This document shows positions 34,751 through 42,640 of a stretch of DNA of 55,335 nt, one piece after another (position 1 is the first letter of the stretch; the number at the start of each line of letters is the position of its first letter). The stretch spans positions 1 through 55,335 of the forward strand of contig NZ_QMEB01000005.1 in assembly GCF_012912135.1 (NCBI RefSeq), in the 5' to 3' direction. Below the pieces are notes generated by a model that was not told where the DNA came from, ran no database searches, and saw only the letters and a list, made by a program, of their open reading frames with translations. This DNA comes from Brasilonema bromeliae SPC951. GTDB taxonomy: Bacteria > Cyanobacteriota > Cyanobacteriia > Cyanobacteriales > Nostocaceae. The translations under genes and the position numbers were made by a program.

Positions 34751-36381
34751 TCGGTTGCTTCCGTCACTAGGTTTAAAAGGCTTGAAGCAATCTCGTTCAC
34801 TGGGAGGACAAAATCTACAGTCCCGGTAGCAATGGCAGCGTCGGGCATATCGAAAAACTCGCTAGTACTATCATCAGAGGTAATAACCTTACCGCCCATC
34901 TGATGAATCGCCTGCACCCCCAAAGCGCCATCGTTGCCTGTACCACTGAGGACTACGGCTATTGCCCGGTGTTTGAAACTAGCTGCAACTGACTCCAACA
35001 GCAAGTCGGCAGAAGGGCGGACAAAATCCACGAGTACCGCTTGCGAAAGGCAAACAGTACCGTTCGGGGTGACGAAGAGGTGTTCGTTTGGGGGAGCAAA
35101 GTAAATCGTTCCCGCTCGTAATCGCTCTCCTTCTTGGGCAAGCTTGAGTGGTAAAGTTATGGAGTCGGTTAGGGCGATCGCCATCAAGCTGGGGTCGGAT
35201 TGGGTGTCTAAGTGCTGCACTACAATGATGGCTGCCGGAAAGTTCACTGGTAAGGCAACTAGGATCTGGCTTAAGGCGCTTATCCCACCGTCACCTGCCG
35301 CCAGCACCACCACTTTGTCGGCAGTTAGCTCTTGTTCCGTTCCCTTATTAGGTACTTGGTTAATTGCGGTTCCAGTAGCCCCAACAGGCAATTGACCCAT
35401 GAACAGTGCTTGTCGGATGAAGTCAGAGCGTTGTTGCGCCTCCTGTGCCTGTGCTTCAAAAAGGTTTGCTGACTTGGTGCGGTTCTTAGAGCGCGCATCA
35501 GTAGCCATATTAGACATCAGCTCCGCTCGCTCTTCTAAAGAACGAATTGCCGCCCACAACGCCTCCTCTTGGACCTGAGCTTGAGCCGCCTGCAAACTAG
35601 CTGCTGAGAAGGCGTGACCTACGCGGCAGCGGAACTGGAGCAAATTTCTTTCCTGCAATTGGAACAGAACACCGCCGCAGTCTGGACAGCCCAAGCCCGC
35701 GCTTATCCCAGGCAGTCCCTTGTTCCGTAAACCTGCCCCATCCACTTCCACAATGTCGGGTTCCATTTCCAGTTCGTCCTCGTTAGACATATTCAAAGCT
35801 CCTTGGTCGGGTATTGGTTCACAAGCTAGGTGTACTAAAAGGGGAGCTATTGACACCACTGGCAGGATATAATCAACGTCTACGTGTTCGATGGCGTTGT
35901 TGGGCATCCCGGAAAACAGGGCATCATCCGGGTTCTGAACGACAGCCACACCACCAAGCTTTTTTATGTCTATAAGCCCCGCAGTACCGTCGTCGAGCGT
36001 GCCCGATAGCACCACACCGACCACTCGGCTTTTGTACGCCTTTGCTGCCGTGCGAAACAGGGGATCTACCGCCGGACGAGAGCGGTTCTCCTTGGGACCT
36101 TGCACTACGCGTATGTAGCCGCGTTTGACCAGCAGGTGATAGTCAGGCGGTGCCACGTAGATATGCCCGTGCTCTATAGCCTCAGCGTCTTTTGCATGAG
36201 TCGCCCTCAAGGAACCACAACGGCTGAGGATATCCGGCAGAAAGCTTTTACTTTGGGCGAAAATGTGAACGACGATGAAGATTGCAGCCCTTAGATCTTT
36301 TGGCAAAGGGGCGACCAGTTCCTTCAGCGCTTCCACGCCGCCTGCTGAGGCTCCAATAACAATAATGTCGTGACCGGGCAA
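34747..36381 (-). CDS. CheB-type methylesterase with two tandem domains, one lacking the catalytic Ser
   Basis: This is a 544-residue protein. The first CheB domain (1-190) has the triad: GASAGG with Ser12, VVH with His39, SGTLDDG with Asp near 134. A zinc-ribbon-like segment (GCPDCGGVLFQ with FRCRVGHAF, about 228-260) and a helical linker follow. The second CheB domain (about 350-540) has AAGDGG where GASAGG is expected, so the nucleophile Ser is absent, but VVQHL and SGTGNDG remain. No receiver domain is present. It belongs to the stand-alone CheB-like group. The methyl-accepting targets are not adjacent and its role need not be chemotaxis. Confidence 0.88.
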   Translation of the reverse strand: MPGHDIIVIGASAGGVEALKELVAPLPKDLRAAIFIVVHIFAQSKSFLPDILSRCGSLRATHAKDAEAIEHGHIYVAPPDYHLLVKRGYIRVVQGPKENRSRPAVDPLFRTAAKAYKSRVVGVVLSGTLDDGTAGLIDIKKLGGVAVVQNPDDALFSGMPNNAIEHVDVDYILPVVSIAPLLVHLACEPIPDQGALNMSNEDELEMEPDIVEVDGAGLRNKGLPGISAGLGCPDCGGVLFQLQERNLLQFRCRVGHAFSAASLQAAQAQVQEEALWAAIRSLEERAELMSNMATDARSKNRTKSANLFEAQAQEAQQRSDFIRQALFMGQLPVGATGTAINQVPNKGTEQELTADKVVVLAAGDGGISALSQILVALPVNFPAAIIVVQHLDTQSDPSLMAIALTDSITLPLKLAQEGERLRAGTIYFAPPNEHLFVTPNGTVCLSQAVLVDFVRPSADLLLESVAASFKHRAIAVVLSGTGNDGALGVQAIHQMGGKVITSDDSTSEFFDMPDAAIATGTVDFVLPVNEIASSLLNLVTEATD

Positions 36382-36422
36382 TTTGTCTCTCCTTAATATA
36401 TTGACTCAAAAATGATGAGGAA

Positions 36423-36465
36423 TGATTGACATCTCCCCTTTCTCGCGGCTCGGGGATTCTAAATT
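36423..36465 (-). mobile_element. Right end of the TnpB element with hairpin
   Basis: On the minus strand downstream of tnpB the sequence reads GAATCCCCGAGCCGCGAG and then GGGGAGATGTCAAT. A GAATCCCC..GGGGA stem followed by GTCAA is the usual right end of cyanobacterial IS605/IS1341-type elements. The similar end without an intact gene at 10870-10896 supports this. The guide RNA (omega RNA) scaffold would end here, with the guide read from the flanking bases 36422 downward. Confidence 0.6.
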
Positions 36466-36482
36466 GATGCGAAGCGGCAGGG

Positions 36483-37820
36483 TTAACCCGTACCGCTAGC
36501 CCCTTTTAGGGGCGCTGCGCAAACGCTTTTTTTAGCTGTCACCCAGACTTTAATCCGGGTGGGACGTGTCAAAGCGCCCCTACTCACTCGGCTAGTATCT
36601 ATATCCAGCGTTGTGTCTACTTTGCGTATAATATTGGCGGCTCCGTTGCAATCTGCGTTGATTGTTCCATACCACAGAGATTTGTACAGACCGCGTTTTG
36701 TGCGTCGCCCGGATGGCTTCCAGCTTGTGGGTTTTTCACCAAAGGTTGGCAGAAAGTCATGGTTAAGAAAAGACGCCTTTGAGGTATACGATTCCTCGGT
36801 TTCAACAAAATTTATGCCGTGTCTAAGGCATAATTGCCTAATACGTTCCTTTAGTCTGTAGGTCGGGATTTGGACAAATGCTTGATTGTTTCTCCTCCCC
36901 ATATTGGCTTCTTGTCGCTGCCCTTCATTCCAACCAAACACAACATTACCTACCTTCATCCTCAAGCAGTAATCAACGACAATGCGCGCTGCTTTATTGA
37001 TTGCGTCACGCATTTGTCTATTGCGCTTTTCGGTAATAGCAGCTAACTTCTTTGACCAGAAGCCTTGGGGCTTTCCTTCTTTGAGAGTGCTGATTTGTTT
37101 GTTGTACCAGCGATTAAGAGACTTGACGTGACGACCATCAATGATGAAGCCTTCACCCGAGGATGAGCTATCAACACATGTCAGCCAATTATTAATTCCG
37201 GGGTCGATTCCCAAAGCCCATTTCTCATTTAAGCGTGGTCGTTTAGCCCGTGACTGCTCATACACGAATTCGGCGTAGAATTCACGGTTACGTGGCAGAA
37301 TTCGTAGCTCTTTGATTGATGCAAAATCGAGGTTTGACGGAGCGGGGATAGTGAAAGAATCTATGCCAAACCACGTATTAACGGTTTGTCCTAAAGGAAT
37401 CCGTATCTGATTATCGATTAGCTTTAAAGCTTGTTTGGGGTAAGTGCATGAAGCCAATCCATTTTTGCGGTAGTTAGGAAGTCTCGGCTTTTGATTGAGA
37501 TCCCCTTTGCGCGCTTTCTTGTCTAACTCGTAGAAAGATTTAAAACTTTCGGCAACTGTTCTTAAAACTTGTTGAGCACATTGGGAATGAAGAGACTGGT
37601 AATTGCGATTGGTTTTGTACTCTTTTTCTAGATCGTATTTACCTAGGTATCTGCGCTCTTTGAACCAAACTTGACGACCATAATATATTCCGCAGTTCGT
37701 CAACTTTGCTGCTTGAGTACAAAGATACTCAAGGACGGGGTGAACGAGTAACGAACGATTTAACAATACTTGTTGACAGCCATAATCTTTTTGCAATACA
37801 ATCACCTTTTTCGTATGCAA
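36483..37820 (-). CDS. tnpB: TnpB-type RNA-guided nuclease (IS200/IS605 family accessory protein)
   Basis: This is a 445-residue TnpB. The RuvC-like active site is intact: GIDPG (about 209), FGWNEG (about 300) and NADCNGAANI (about 390). A helix-turn-helix-like basic N-terminal region and KPRLPNYRKNG fit the family. The usual zinc-ribbon CxxC pairs are absent, as in the cyanobacterial branch with TSKASFLNHDF. No tnpA lies nearby, so it cannot move by itself. The TTG at 37820 is open, but a GTG at 37805 may be the real start. The C-terminus (KSVCAAPLKGASGTG) is coded by a dispersed palindrome that recurs upstream of the gene. Confidence 0.88.
   Translation of the reverse strand: MHTKKVIVLQKDYGCQQVLLNRSLLVHPVLEYLCTQAAKLTNCGIYYGRQVWFKERRYLGKYDLEKEYKTNRNYQSLHSQCAQQVLRTVAESFKSFYELDKKARKGDLNQKPRLPNYRKNGLASCTYPKQALKLIDNQIRIPLGQTVNTWFGIDSFTIPAPSNLDFASIKELRILPRNREFYAEFVYEQSRAKRPRLNEKWALGIDPGINNWLTCVDSSSSGEGFIIDGRHVKSLNRWYNKQISTLKEGKPQGFWSKKLAAITEKRNRQMRDAINKAARIVVDYCLRMKVGNVVFGWNEGQRQEANMGRRNNQAFVQIPTYRLKERIRQLCLRHGINFVETEESYTSKASFLNHDFLPTFGEKPTSWKPSGRRTKRGLYKSLWYGTINADCNGAANIIRKVDTTLDIDTSRVSRGALTRPTRIKVWVTAKKSVCAAPLKGASGTG
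36496..36525. repeat. Palindromic repeat, copy A (tnpB 3' end)
   Basis: CTAGCCCCTTTTAGGGGCGC followed by tgcgcaaacg. Near-identical to copy B at 37879-37907, so the two flank the tnpB reading frame as direct repeats. Surrounding ggcagg..taa.ccc sequence is also shared. Confidence 0.75.
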
Positions 37821-37878
37821 TTAGTATACAATGCTTCTGTTAGTAATTCCGGAAAGATTGACGGCAGGCTAAACCCTG

Positions 37879-37907
37879 CTAGCCCCGAAGGGGGCGCTAC
37901 GCAAACG
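37879..37907. repeat. Palindromic repeat, copy B (upstream of tnpB)
   Basis: CTAGCCCCGAAGGGGGCGCT followed by acgcaaacg. Direct copy of 36496-36525 with a changed loop. It may mark the left side of the TnpB element or simply be a dispersed repeat. Confidence 0.75.
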
Positions 37908-38260
37908 TGGCTTTCATCCCTTGCCTAAAGTACAAAGATGCCTTTCTAAGTCAGGCATCTTTTCAAGGGCTTTCATCTCACCCCTTGTAAAGGTGGACAA
38001 GAATTAGGTTACAGTTCTCAACCCCGATCAGATTTGTCTGGCTGCTTTCACCAAAATAACTGCGACTGTTTCACCTAACTTCTAGCTAAAGAATGGACTG
38101 AGTGTAAAGTTTCAAAGTGTATCTCAATACAAAAAGCTCCTATGTCGGCTTTGCGCTTACAAGGATGGCTGGCTGAAAACTCTTGAGGAACAGCAACGTA
38201 GTTGCGTATTCCGTACTATGGTTATGGCACGCTGCGCGAACAGGCAAGGGATGAAAGCCA
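37908..38260. repeat. 353-bp unit bounded by a 19-bp perfect inverted repeat
   Basis: TGGCTTTCATCCCTTGCCT (37908-37926) is the reverse complement of AGGCAAGGGATGAAAGCCA (38242-38260). Near the left arm lie a hairpin AGATGCCT/AGGCATCT with TTTC after it (37936-37963), and a second CTTTCATC copy at about 37972. No open frame is inside. It could be a nonautonomous element or a structured RNA. Confidence 0.6.
37936..37963 (+). terminator. Terminator-like hairpin in the 19-bp IR unit
   Basis: AGATGCCT (37936-37943) pairs with AGGCATCT (37953-37960), followed by TTTC. No gene immediately upstream on this strand needs it. Confidence 0.4.
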
Positions 38261-38314
38261 GGAAAGTGCCTTTAGGCTACCGTCTTCAGAAGCAGAATTA
38301 AGTTATGATAAACA

Positions 38315-38416
38315 ACAGTAACCGTATCAAGTTACTGTATTCTTTGCCGTTGTCAATTTCAACTAAGGCGATAGAAAAAACTTTAGTTTCTATCAGCTTC
38401 CGTGAAATTGCTGATA
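38315..38416 (+). promoter_or_regulatory. Leader with three hairpins, two mutually exclusive
   Basis: The hairpins are ACAGTAAC/GTTACTGT (38315-38338), GATAGAAA/TTTCTATC (38370-38394) and TATCAGC/GCTGATA (38391-38416). The second and third share TATC at 38391-38394, so only one can form. They end 18 bases before the NIL gene start. This is the layout of an attenuator or riboswitch expression platform; no known riboswitch was recognised. Confidence 0.5.
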
Positions 38417-38434
38417 ATTTGAGGAATTAGGCAG

Positions 38435-39037
38435 ATGGCATTATCTACAACTTTGAATTCCACATTAGGTCACATCCATATTATAATTCCTCAGCACTAC
38501 CATCGTCAACCGATTGTCTCGCGATTGATTTCTCGTTACGATTTAATCATCAATATTGCATCGGCTCTTTTAGAATCTCATGCAAAAGATGACGGTTTAT
38601 TTAACCTTGAAATTCAAGGGGTTTCTCAGCAGATAGAAGCAAGTCTTAGCTATCTTCAAGAACTAAATGTAGAGATTGTGGAGTTAGACTTCAAAAGCAT
38701 TGTCCAAGAAAATCAAGATAAATTCCAGATTTTATGTACAAGTCACAATTTCAGTGACATCATTGACGGCAATGAAAAAAAAGCTGACTCCCATGTAGTA
38801 AAAGGACAAACTAGTCGTGCTAAATTTCAAGTTTGTATTCCTAAAAATTATCAGTCTTATCCAGTGATTGCAGGGCTTGTTTATTGTTATGGATTAACTG
38901 TTAATATTTCCGGAGCAGTATTAGATACCAACCCGGAAAATGACGGTTGGTTTGATTTAGAGGTTTGGGGTAGACGTCAGCAGATTGTGTTGGGCTTAAG
39001 ATATTTAAAAGAATTGGGCTTACAAATTTGGTTGTAA
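38435..39037 (+). CDS. Double NIL-domain protein
   Basis: This is a 200-residue soluble protein made of two NIL domains, at about residues 9-83 and 127-200. Both read I(P)xxYxxxPVxxxLxxxYxLxxNIxxAxL, then DGxFxLEVxG and QQIxxxLxYLxELxxxI. In methionine ABC transporters a NIL domain senses or binds methionine. Here it stands alone, with no transporter, so a regulatory or binding role is inferred. A linker at about 84-125 is acidic. The ribosome-binding site is GAGGAATTAG (38421-38430). The next gene on the strand, 62 bases on, is the methanethiol oxidase-like gene, so the pair is probably an operon. Confidence 0.8.
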   Translation: MALSTTLNSTLGHIHIIIPQHYHRQPIVSRLISRYDLIINIASALLESHAKDDGLFNLEIQGVSQQIEASLSYLQELNVEIVELDFKSIVQENQDKFQILCTSHNFSDIIDGNEKKADSHVVKGQTSRAKFQVCIPKNYQSYPVIAGLVYCYGLTVNISGAVLDTNPENDGWFDLEVWGRRQQIVLGLRYLKELGLQIWL

Positions 39038-39099
39038 TTATTGACACTATTTAAACTGCGTATCAGAATTTTTCACAACCTATTGGAGAGATAATAACG

Positions 39100-40452
39100 A
39101 TGACTCATGCTTGCTGTGGTCCCGGCTACGCTTCTCCTGAAGCAGCAACAAAAGCAGAACGTGAAAAGGTACTATATACGATTGCAATCTACACAGGTTC
39201 AAGTATTGTTGAACCAGATTATCTTGCAACCGTAGACGTTGATCCCAACTCTCCCACATACGCCCAAGTGATTCACCGCCTGCCAATGCCTTATGTTGGC
39301 GATGAACTCCACCATTTCGGCTGGAATGCTTGTAGTTCTTGTCACGGCGATGCTAGTAAATCTCGGCGTTTTATGGTGATTCCTGGTCAACGTTCCAGCA
39401 GAATTCACATTGTAGATACAGCGGATATCAAAGCACCGAAACTTCACAAAGTTATTGAACCGGAGGAAATCAAAGAAAAAACCAATTTGACAGCCCCTCA
39501 TACCGTACATTGCCTAGCTGATAGTCATGTCATGATTTCCATGTTGGGTGACAGCGAAGGGAATGGTCCAGGTGGCTTTTTGTTGCTGGATGAAAATTTT
39601 GACATTGCTGGACGTTGGGAACGCAAAGCCGACGGTATGCGTTTCAACTACGACTTTTGGTATCAGCCGCGTCACAATATCATGGTGAGTAGTGAGTGGG
39701 GTGCACCCAAAACTTTCTATCCTGGCTTTGACCTTAATGATGTGGCTGCTGGGAATTATGGTCACCAACTGCATTTTTGGGATTGGTCAAAACACGAAAT
39801 TATCCAAAGTTTTGACTTAGGTGAAGAAGGACTCATCCCCTTAGAAGTGCGCTTTCACCATAACCCTGATAGCACTCACGGGTATGTTGGTGCTGCACTC
39901 AGTAGTAACGTTTGGCATTGGCATAAGTCGAACGGTCATTGGCAAGTTGAGAAAGTGATTGATGTACCATCCGTGGAAGTGGAAGGCTGGCCCATTCCTG
40001 TACCATCATTGATTACCGATATCCTGATTTCGATTGATGATCGCTACATCTATTTCTCCAACTGGCTGCATGGTGATATCCGCCAATACGATATCAGTGA
40101 CCCCTCCCATCCTAAACTGACAGGTCAAGTTTGGCTTGGTGGTTTGTTGGGCAAAAGTAGCGAAATTCAAAGTCATAAACTGACTGGTGGACCGCAGATG
40201 CTACAACTGAGTCTTGATGGCAAACGGCTTTATGTCACTAATTCTCTGTTTAGCACTTGGGACAATCAGTTTTACCCTGACTTAGCCAAAGCTGGCTCAT
40301 ATCTATTACAAATTGATTGCGACACAGAAAACGGGGGACTGAAAATCAACGAGAATTTCTACGTTGACTTTGGTAAGGAACCAGCTGGTCCATCTCGCGC
40401 TCATGAGATGCGCTATCCTGGTGGTGATTCTACATCTGATATTTGGGTATAA
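39100..40452 (+). CDS. Selenium-binding protein 56 / methanethiol oxidase-like
   Basis: This is a 450-residue SBP56 (SELENBP1) family protein, a seven-bladed beta-propeller. Bacterial and human members oxidise methanethiol to formaldehyde, sulfide and peroxide; whether this one does is inferred. The N-terminal HACCGPGYASP and conserved GDELHHFGWNACSSCHGD are present, as are the His-rich metal ligands in HTVHCLAD, VRFHHNPDSTHGYVG and SRAHEMRYPGGD. It has no signal peptide, so it is cytoplasmic. The ATG at 39100 follows GGAGAGATAATAACG, a good ribosome-binding site. It lies in the same operon as the NIL gene and converges on the SagB-type gene. Confidence 0.93.
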   Translation: MTHACCGPGYASPEAATKAEREKVLYTIAIYTGSSIVEPDYLATVDVDPNSPTYAQVIHRLPMPYVGDELHHFGWNACSSCHGDASKSRRFMVIPGQRSSRIHIVDTADIKAPKLHKVIEPEEIKEKTNLTAPHTVHCLADSHVMISMLGDSEGNGPGGFLLLDENFDIAGRWERKADGMRFNYDFWYQPRHNIMVSSEWGAPKTFYPGFDLNDVAAGNYGHQLHFWDWSKHEIIQSFDLGEEGLIPLEVRFHHNPDSTHGYVGAALSSNVWHWHKSNGHWQVEKVIDVPSVEVEGWPIPVPSLITDILISIDDRYIYFSNWLHGDIRQYDISDPSHPKLTGQVWLGGLLGKSSEIQSHKLTGGPQMLQLSLDGKRLYVTNSLFSTWDNQFYPDLAKAGSYLLQIDCDTENGGLKINENFYVDFGKEPAGPSRAHEMRYPGGDSTSDIWV

Positions 40453-40462
40453 AAGAGCATAT

Positions 40463-40481
40463 GGCAGGCAAGATGCCTGCC
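40463..40481. terminator. Hairpin between convergent genes
   Basis: GGCAGGCA and TGCCTGCC with a 3-base loop, 11 bases after the SBP56 stop. There is no U-tract on either side, so it may be a dispersed repeat that also stops transcription. Confidence 0.5.
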
Positions 40482-40542
40482 ACACGAAATATGTATTAAA
40501 ATATACAAATTTGTACTTGTGAATCACGATGCTTCTAGCAAA

Positions 40543-42075
40543 CTACCTCGGTCTTCCTAGCGTAGTCATATATAACACAACTTCATCCGCAGGAATACCA
40601 AGTAATTCATTGACTTTATCATCAAAGAAACCGCCAATACCACTGACGCCTAAACCGAGGCGAATAGCAGCTAGATTCAGCTTTTGTCCTAAATGACCAG
40701 CATCCATGTGCAGATAACGGTAAACGCGATCGCCATACTGACCCACTGCTGATTTTAAATCGGCTGTATGAAAAACGATTGCTGCGGCATCTCGTCCTAA
40801 CTCTTGTCCTAAACAGAGGAAATGTAACTCTTTTCTGAAGTTTTTAAAACGAATTTGTCGTAATTCTTGTGCTTTGGGCGCATAATAATAACAGCCTGCC
40901 TCAAGACCTTCTACCCCAGAAACAGCAATAAATGTTTCTATTAAATTCAGGTCAAAGTAATCAGTCGAATGATCCAAACCTTGGTCAACATAATGTTGAG
41001 GTTGGTAAGAAAAATCGAGTAAAGCTTTTAGTTCATCAAATGTTAAATCATCACCACTGTAAGCACGGGTAGAACGCCGTTTGAGAATGGTCACTTCCAG
41101 TCCTTCTAGTTTTTCTCCCCAGTGGATAGATTGGCTGACAGTAGATATTTTTTCACAGAAAGGGAAGTTATATTTATCCTCTAAAGATTTTTCTTGTTTC
41201 ACTTCACCTGAAGTGAGTTTATCCGTTGTCCCTGGTAGAATTTGCGTGCAGTCATGAAAATATTTCAGGAGTTTACCATCGGGAATATGAGGATAGTTTG
41301 TTTCCGTCGCAGAGGGTAAGGCTGTTTGTCCTGTGGGTATGTTTTGCTTGATATCCAGTAAGTCTGCTAGGGGGAGAACGGCGATCGCACCTTCGTGTAA
41401 AGAATCGATATACAGCAATTCATTCACCGCCTCATCTACAAAGCCACCAATCAGGTGAGGGCGATACTGACTCATAGCGCCAGCTAACTCGACATTACCT
41501 AATAGGTGTCCTGTATCCAAACAAATTCTTCGGTAAGCTCTATCTTCATATCGCCAAGCTGAACGATAGAAAACTGCTGTAATAATAATTGCTAACTGGG
41601 TCTTTTGCAAAGTCGGATGCCATAAACAGGCTTCTTGCAGCTTTTGCCAAACATCACTTTCCCAATAAGCAATCAGAGAATGAGTTCGACACTGGTAATT
41701 GTACACTCCCGGCGGCAACAACACAGTGCCACGAGAAACAACATACATCTCCGCAGGATACAAGCCACCCGCACTGGGTGCAGCCCTCAAATATACCGTA
41801 TTTCCCATAGAAGGCATTTTTGCTGTGAGTCCGTAGCTGCAAAACAGTAGCCGCGATAGTCTTTGCCACCACTGCTTATCTGGTTCATCAACAAAAGCTT
41901 CTGCTTTCTCTTGGATATAGGGCTTGAGGTCAAAAGTAGAGCCAATTTTGTACTCTTTGAACGGCACTGGTTGCTTAGACCAGTTTAACCCCTTATTCTT
42001 TGAGGCGATAGTCTGCGGGTCGTACTTAGTTCGTTCGTGGTAGTGCTGAGCGATTGATTGACGTAGTTCTGGCAT
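40543..42075 (-). CDS. SagB-type dehydrogenase, two nitroreductase domains
   Basis: This 510-residue protein is made of two FMN nitroreductase-fold units. The first (about 60-245) has AAPSAGGLYPAEMYVV and CLDTGHLLGNVELAGA. The second (about 325-510) has LKRRSTRAYSGDDLT and MDAGHLGQKLNLAAIRLGLG. SagB/ThcOx enzymes oxidise azolines in peptide natural products, but no YcaO cyclodehydratase or precursor gene is near, so this is a stand-alone member of unknown substrate. FMN binding is inferred from RRSTRAY and the AGHL region. The gene converges on SBP56. The ATG at 42075 gives MPELRQSIAQHYH. Confidence 0.85.
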   Translation of the reverse strand: MPELRQSIAQHYHERTKYDPQTIASKNKGLNWSKQPVPFKEYKIGSTFDLKPYIQEKAEAFVDEPDKQWWQRLSRLLFCSYGLTAKMPSMGNTVYLRAAPSAGGLYPAEMYVVSRGTVLLPPGVYNYQCRTHSLIAYWESDVWQKLQEACLWHPTLQKTQLAIIITAVFYRSAWRYEDRAYRRICLDTGHLLGNVELAGAMSQYRPHLIGGFVDEAVNELLYIDSLHEGAIAVLPLADLLDIKQNIPTGQTALPSATETNYPHIPDGKLLKYFHDCTQILPGTTDKLTSGEVKQEKSLEDKYNFPFCEKISTVSQSIHWGEKLEGLEVTILKRRSTRAYSGDDLTFDELKALLDFSYQPQHYVDQGLDHSTDYFDLNLIETFIAVSGVEGLEAGCYYYAPKAQELRQIRFKNFRKELHFLCLGQELGRDAAAIVFHTADLKSAVGQYGDRVYRYLHMDAGHLGQKLNLAAIRLGLGVSGIGGFFDDKVNELLGIPADEVVLYMTTLGRPR

Positions 42076-42640
42076 AAGAGCTTAAATATGCTTCTGCTAC
42101 ATATCTTTGCATTCTATCGGATCATCATTTAGTCTTAATTAGTACAAATAATGAGCAAACAGAAGGTTATCAGAGAATAAACGAGTAAGGAGACAAGCTG
42201 AAGAGGTTGTTTAATTTTTGATCAAAAATGTAAGATTCCAAATTTTAATTTTCAAAAATGTTAATTTTTTATTTACAAAACTTCTGGAAGTTATGGAGAA
42301 GTCAAAAAGAAGAATTCCTGAGTCAGAACGCCAGTCGCCTGCCCTGTAGCCAGTGCTGAACGCGAGTGCTCCTTTTTGCAAACTCTGACACCCTAATCAA
42401 ATCTATCAGAATGACCCGATTCTGGTATTACTTGACTCAAGCCACTCATAATCTACCCATAGATGGATGAACATATTGCAAGTATGGCTGAACAAAAAAC
42501 TAATTTCTTGCATTGTTACAGTTTGTGTAACCATAATTTTCTTTTACCTCTTGTGCCAGAGGTAAAAATATAGAGTTTTTTTTAGCGTCTTAGTGCGAAG
42601 TTATCATCCAATTCATAACGCTGAAACTAAAGCGAGAAAC
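42076..42640. other. Divergent intergenic region
   Basis: 565 bases between the SagB-type gene and the aldo/keto reductase. No gene. The interesting part is the 10-bp inverted repeat at 42542-42567 near the reductase. An imperfect GTTACA/TGTAAC pair lies at 42515-42531. Confidence 0.5.
42542..42567. promoter_or_regulatory. Operator-like 10-bp inverted repeat upstream of the aldo/keto reductase
   Basis: TTTTACCTCT and AGAGGTAAAA, perfect arms with a 6-base spacer, followed by TATAGAG and eight T. The ACCTC-N8-GAGGT core looks like a regulator-binding site of the MerR/SoxR type between -35 and -10 (resemblance only). The alternative is an intrinsic terminator, given the T run. Confidence 0.5.

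Larger units (their letters stand above)
37821..38434. other. Structured noncoding region between tnpB and the NIL-domain gene
   Basis: It has no protein gene. It includes a tnpB promoter-like TATACT on the minus strand (about 37829), a copy of the palindromic repeat, a terminator-like hairpin (37936-37963), two arms of a 19-bp inverted repeat 315 bases apart, and three hairpins just before the NIL gene. These are listed separately. Confidence 0.6.

Noticed and set aside
36483-37820. TnpB as a nuclease-dead regulator (TldR-like)
   Set aside because: All three RuvC acidic positions (GIDPG, WNEG, NADCNG) are present, so loss of nuclease activity is not supported.
40543-42075. Azoline-peptide natural-product cluster around the SagB-type gene
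   Set aside because: No YcaO, precursor peptide or transporter gene is near, so a biosynthetic cluster is not supported.
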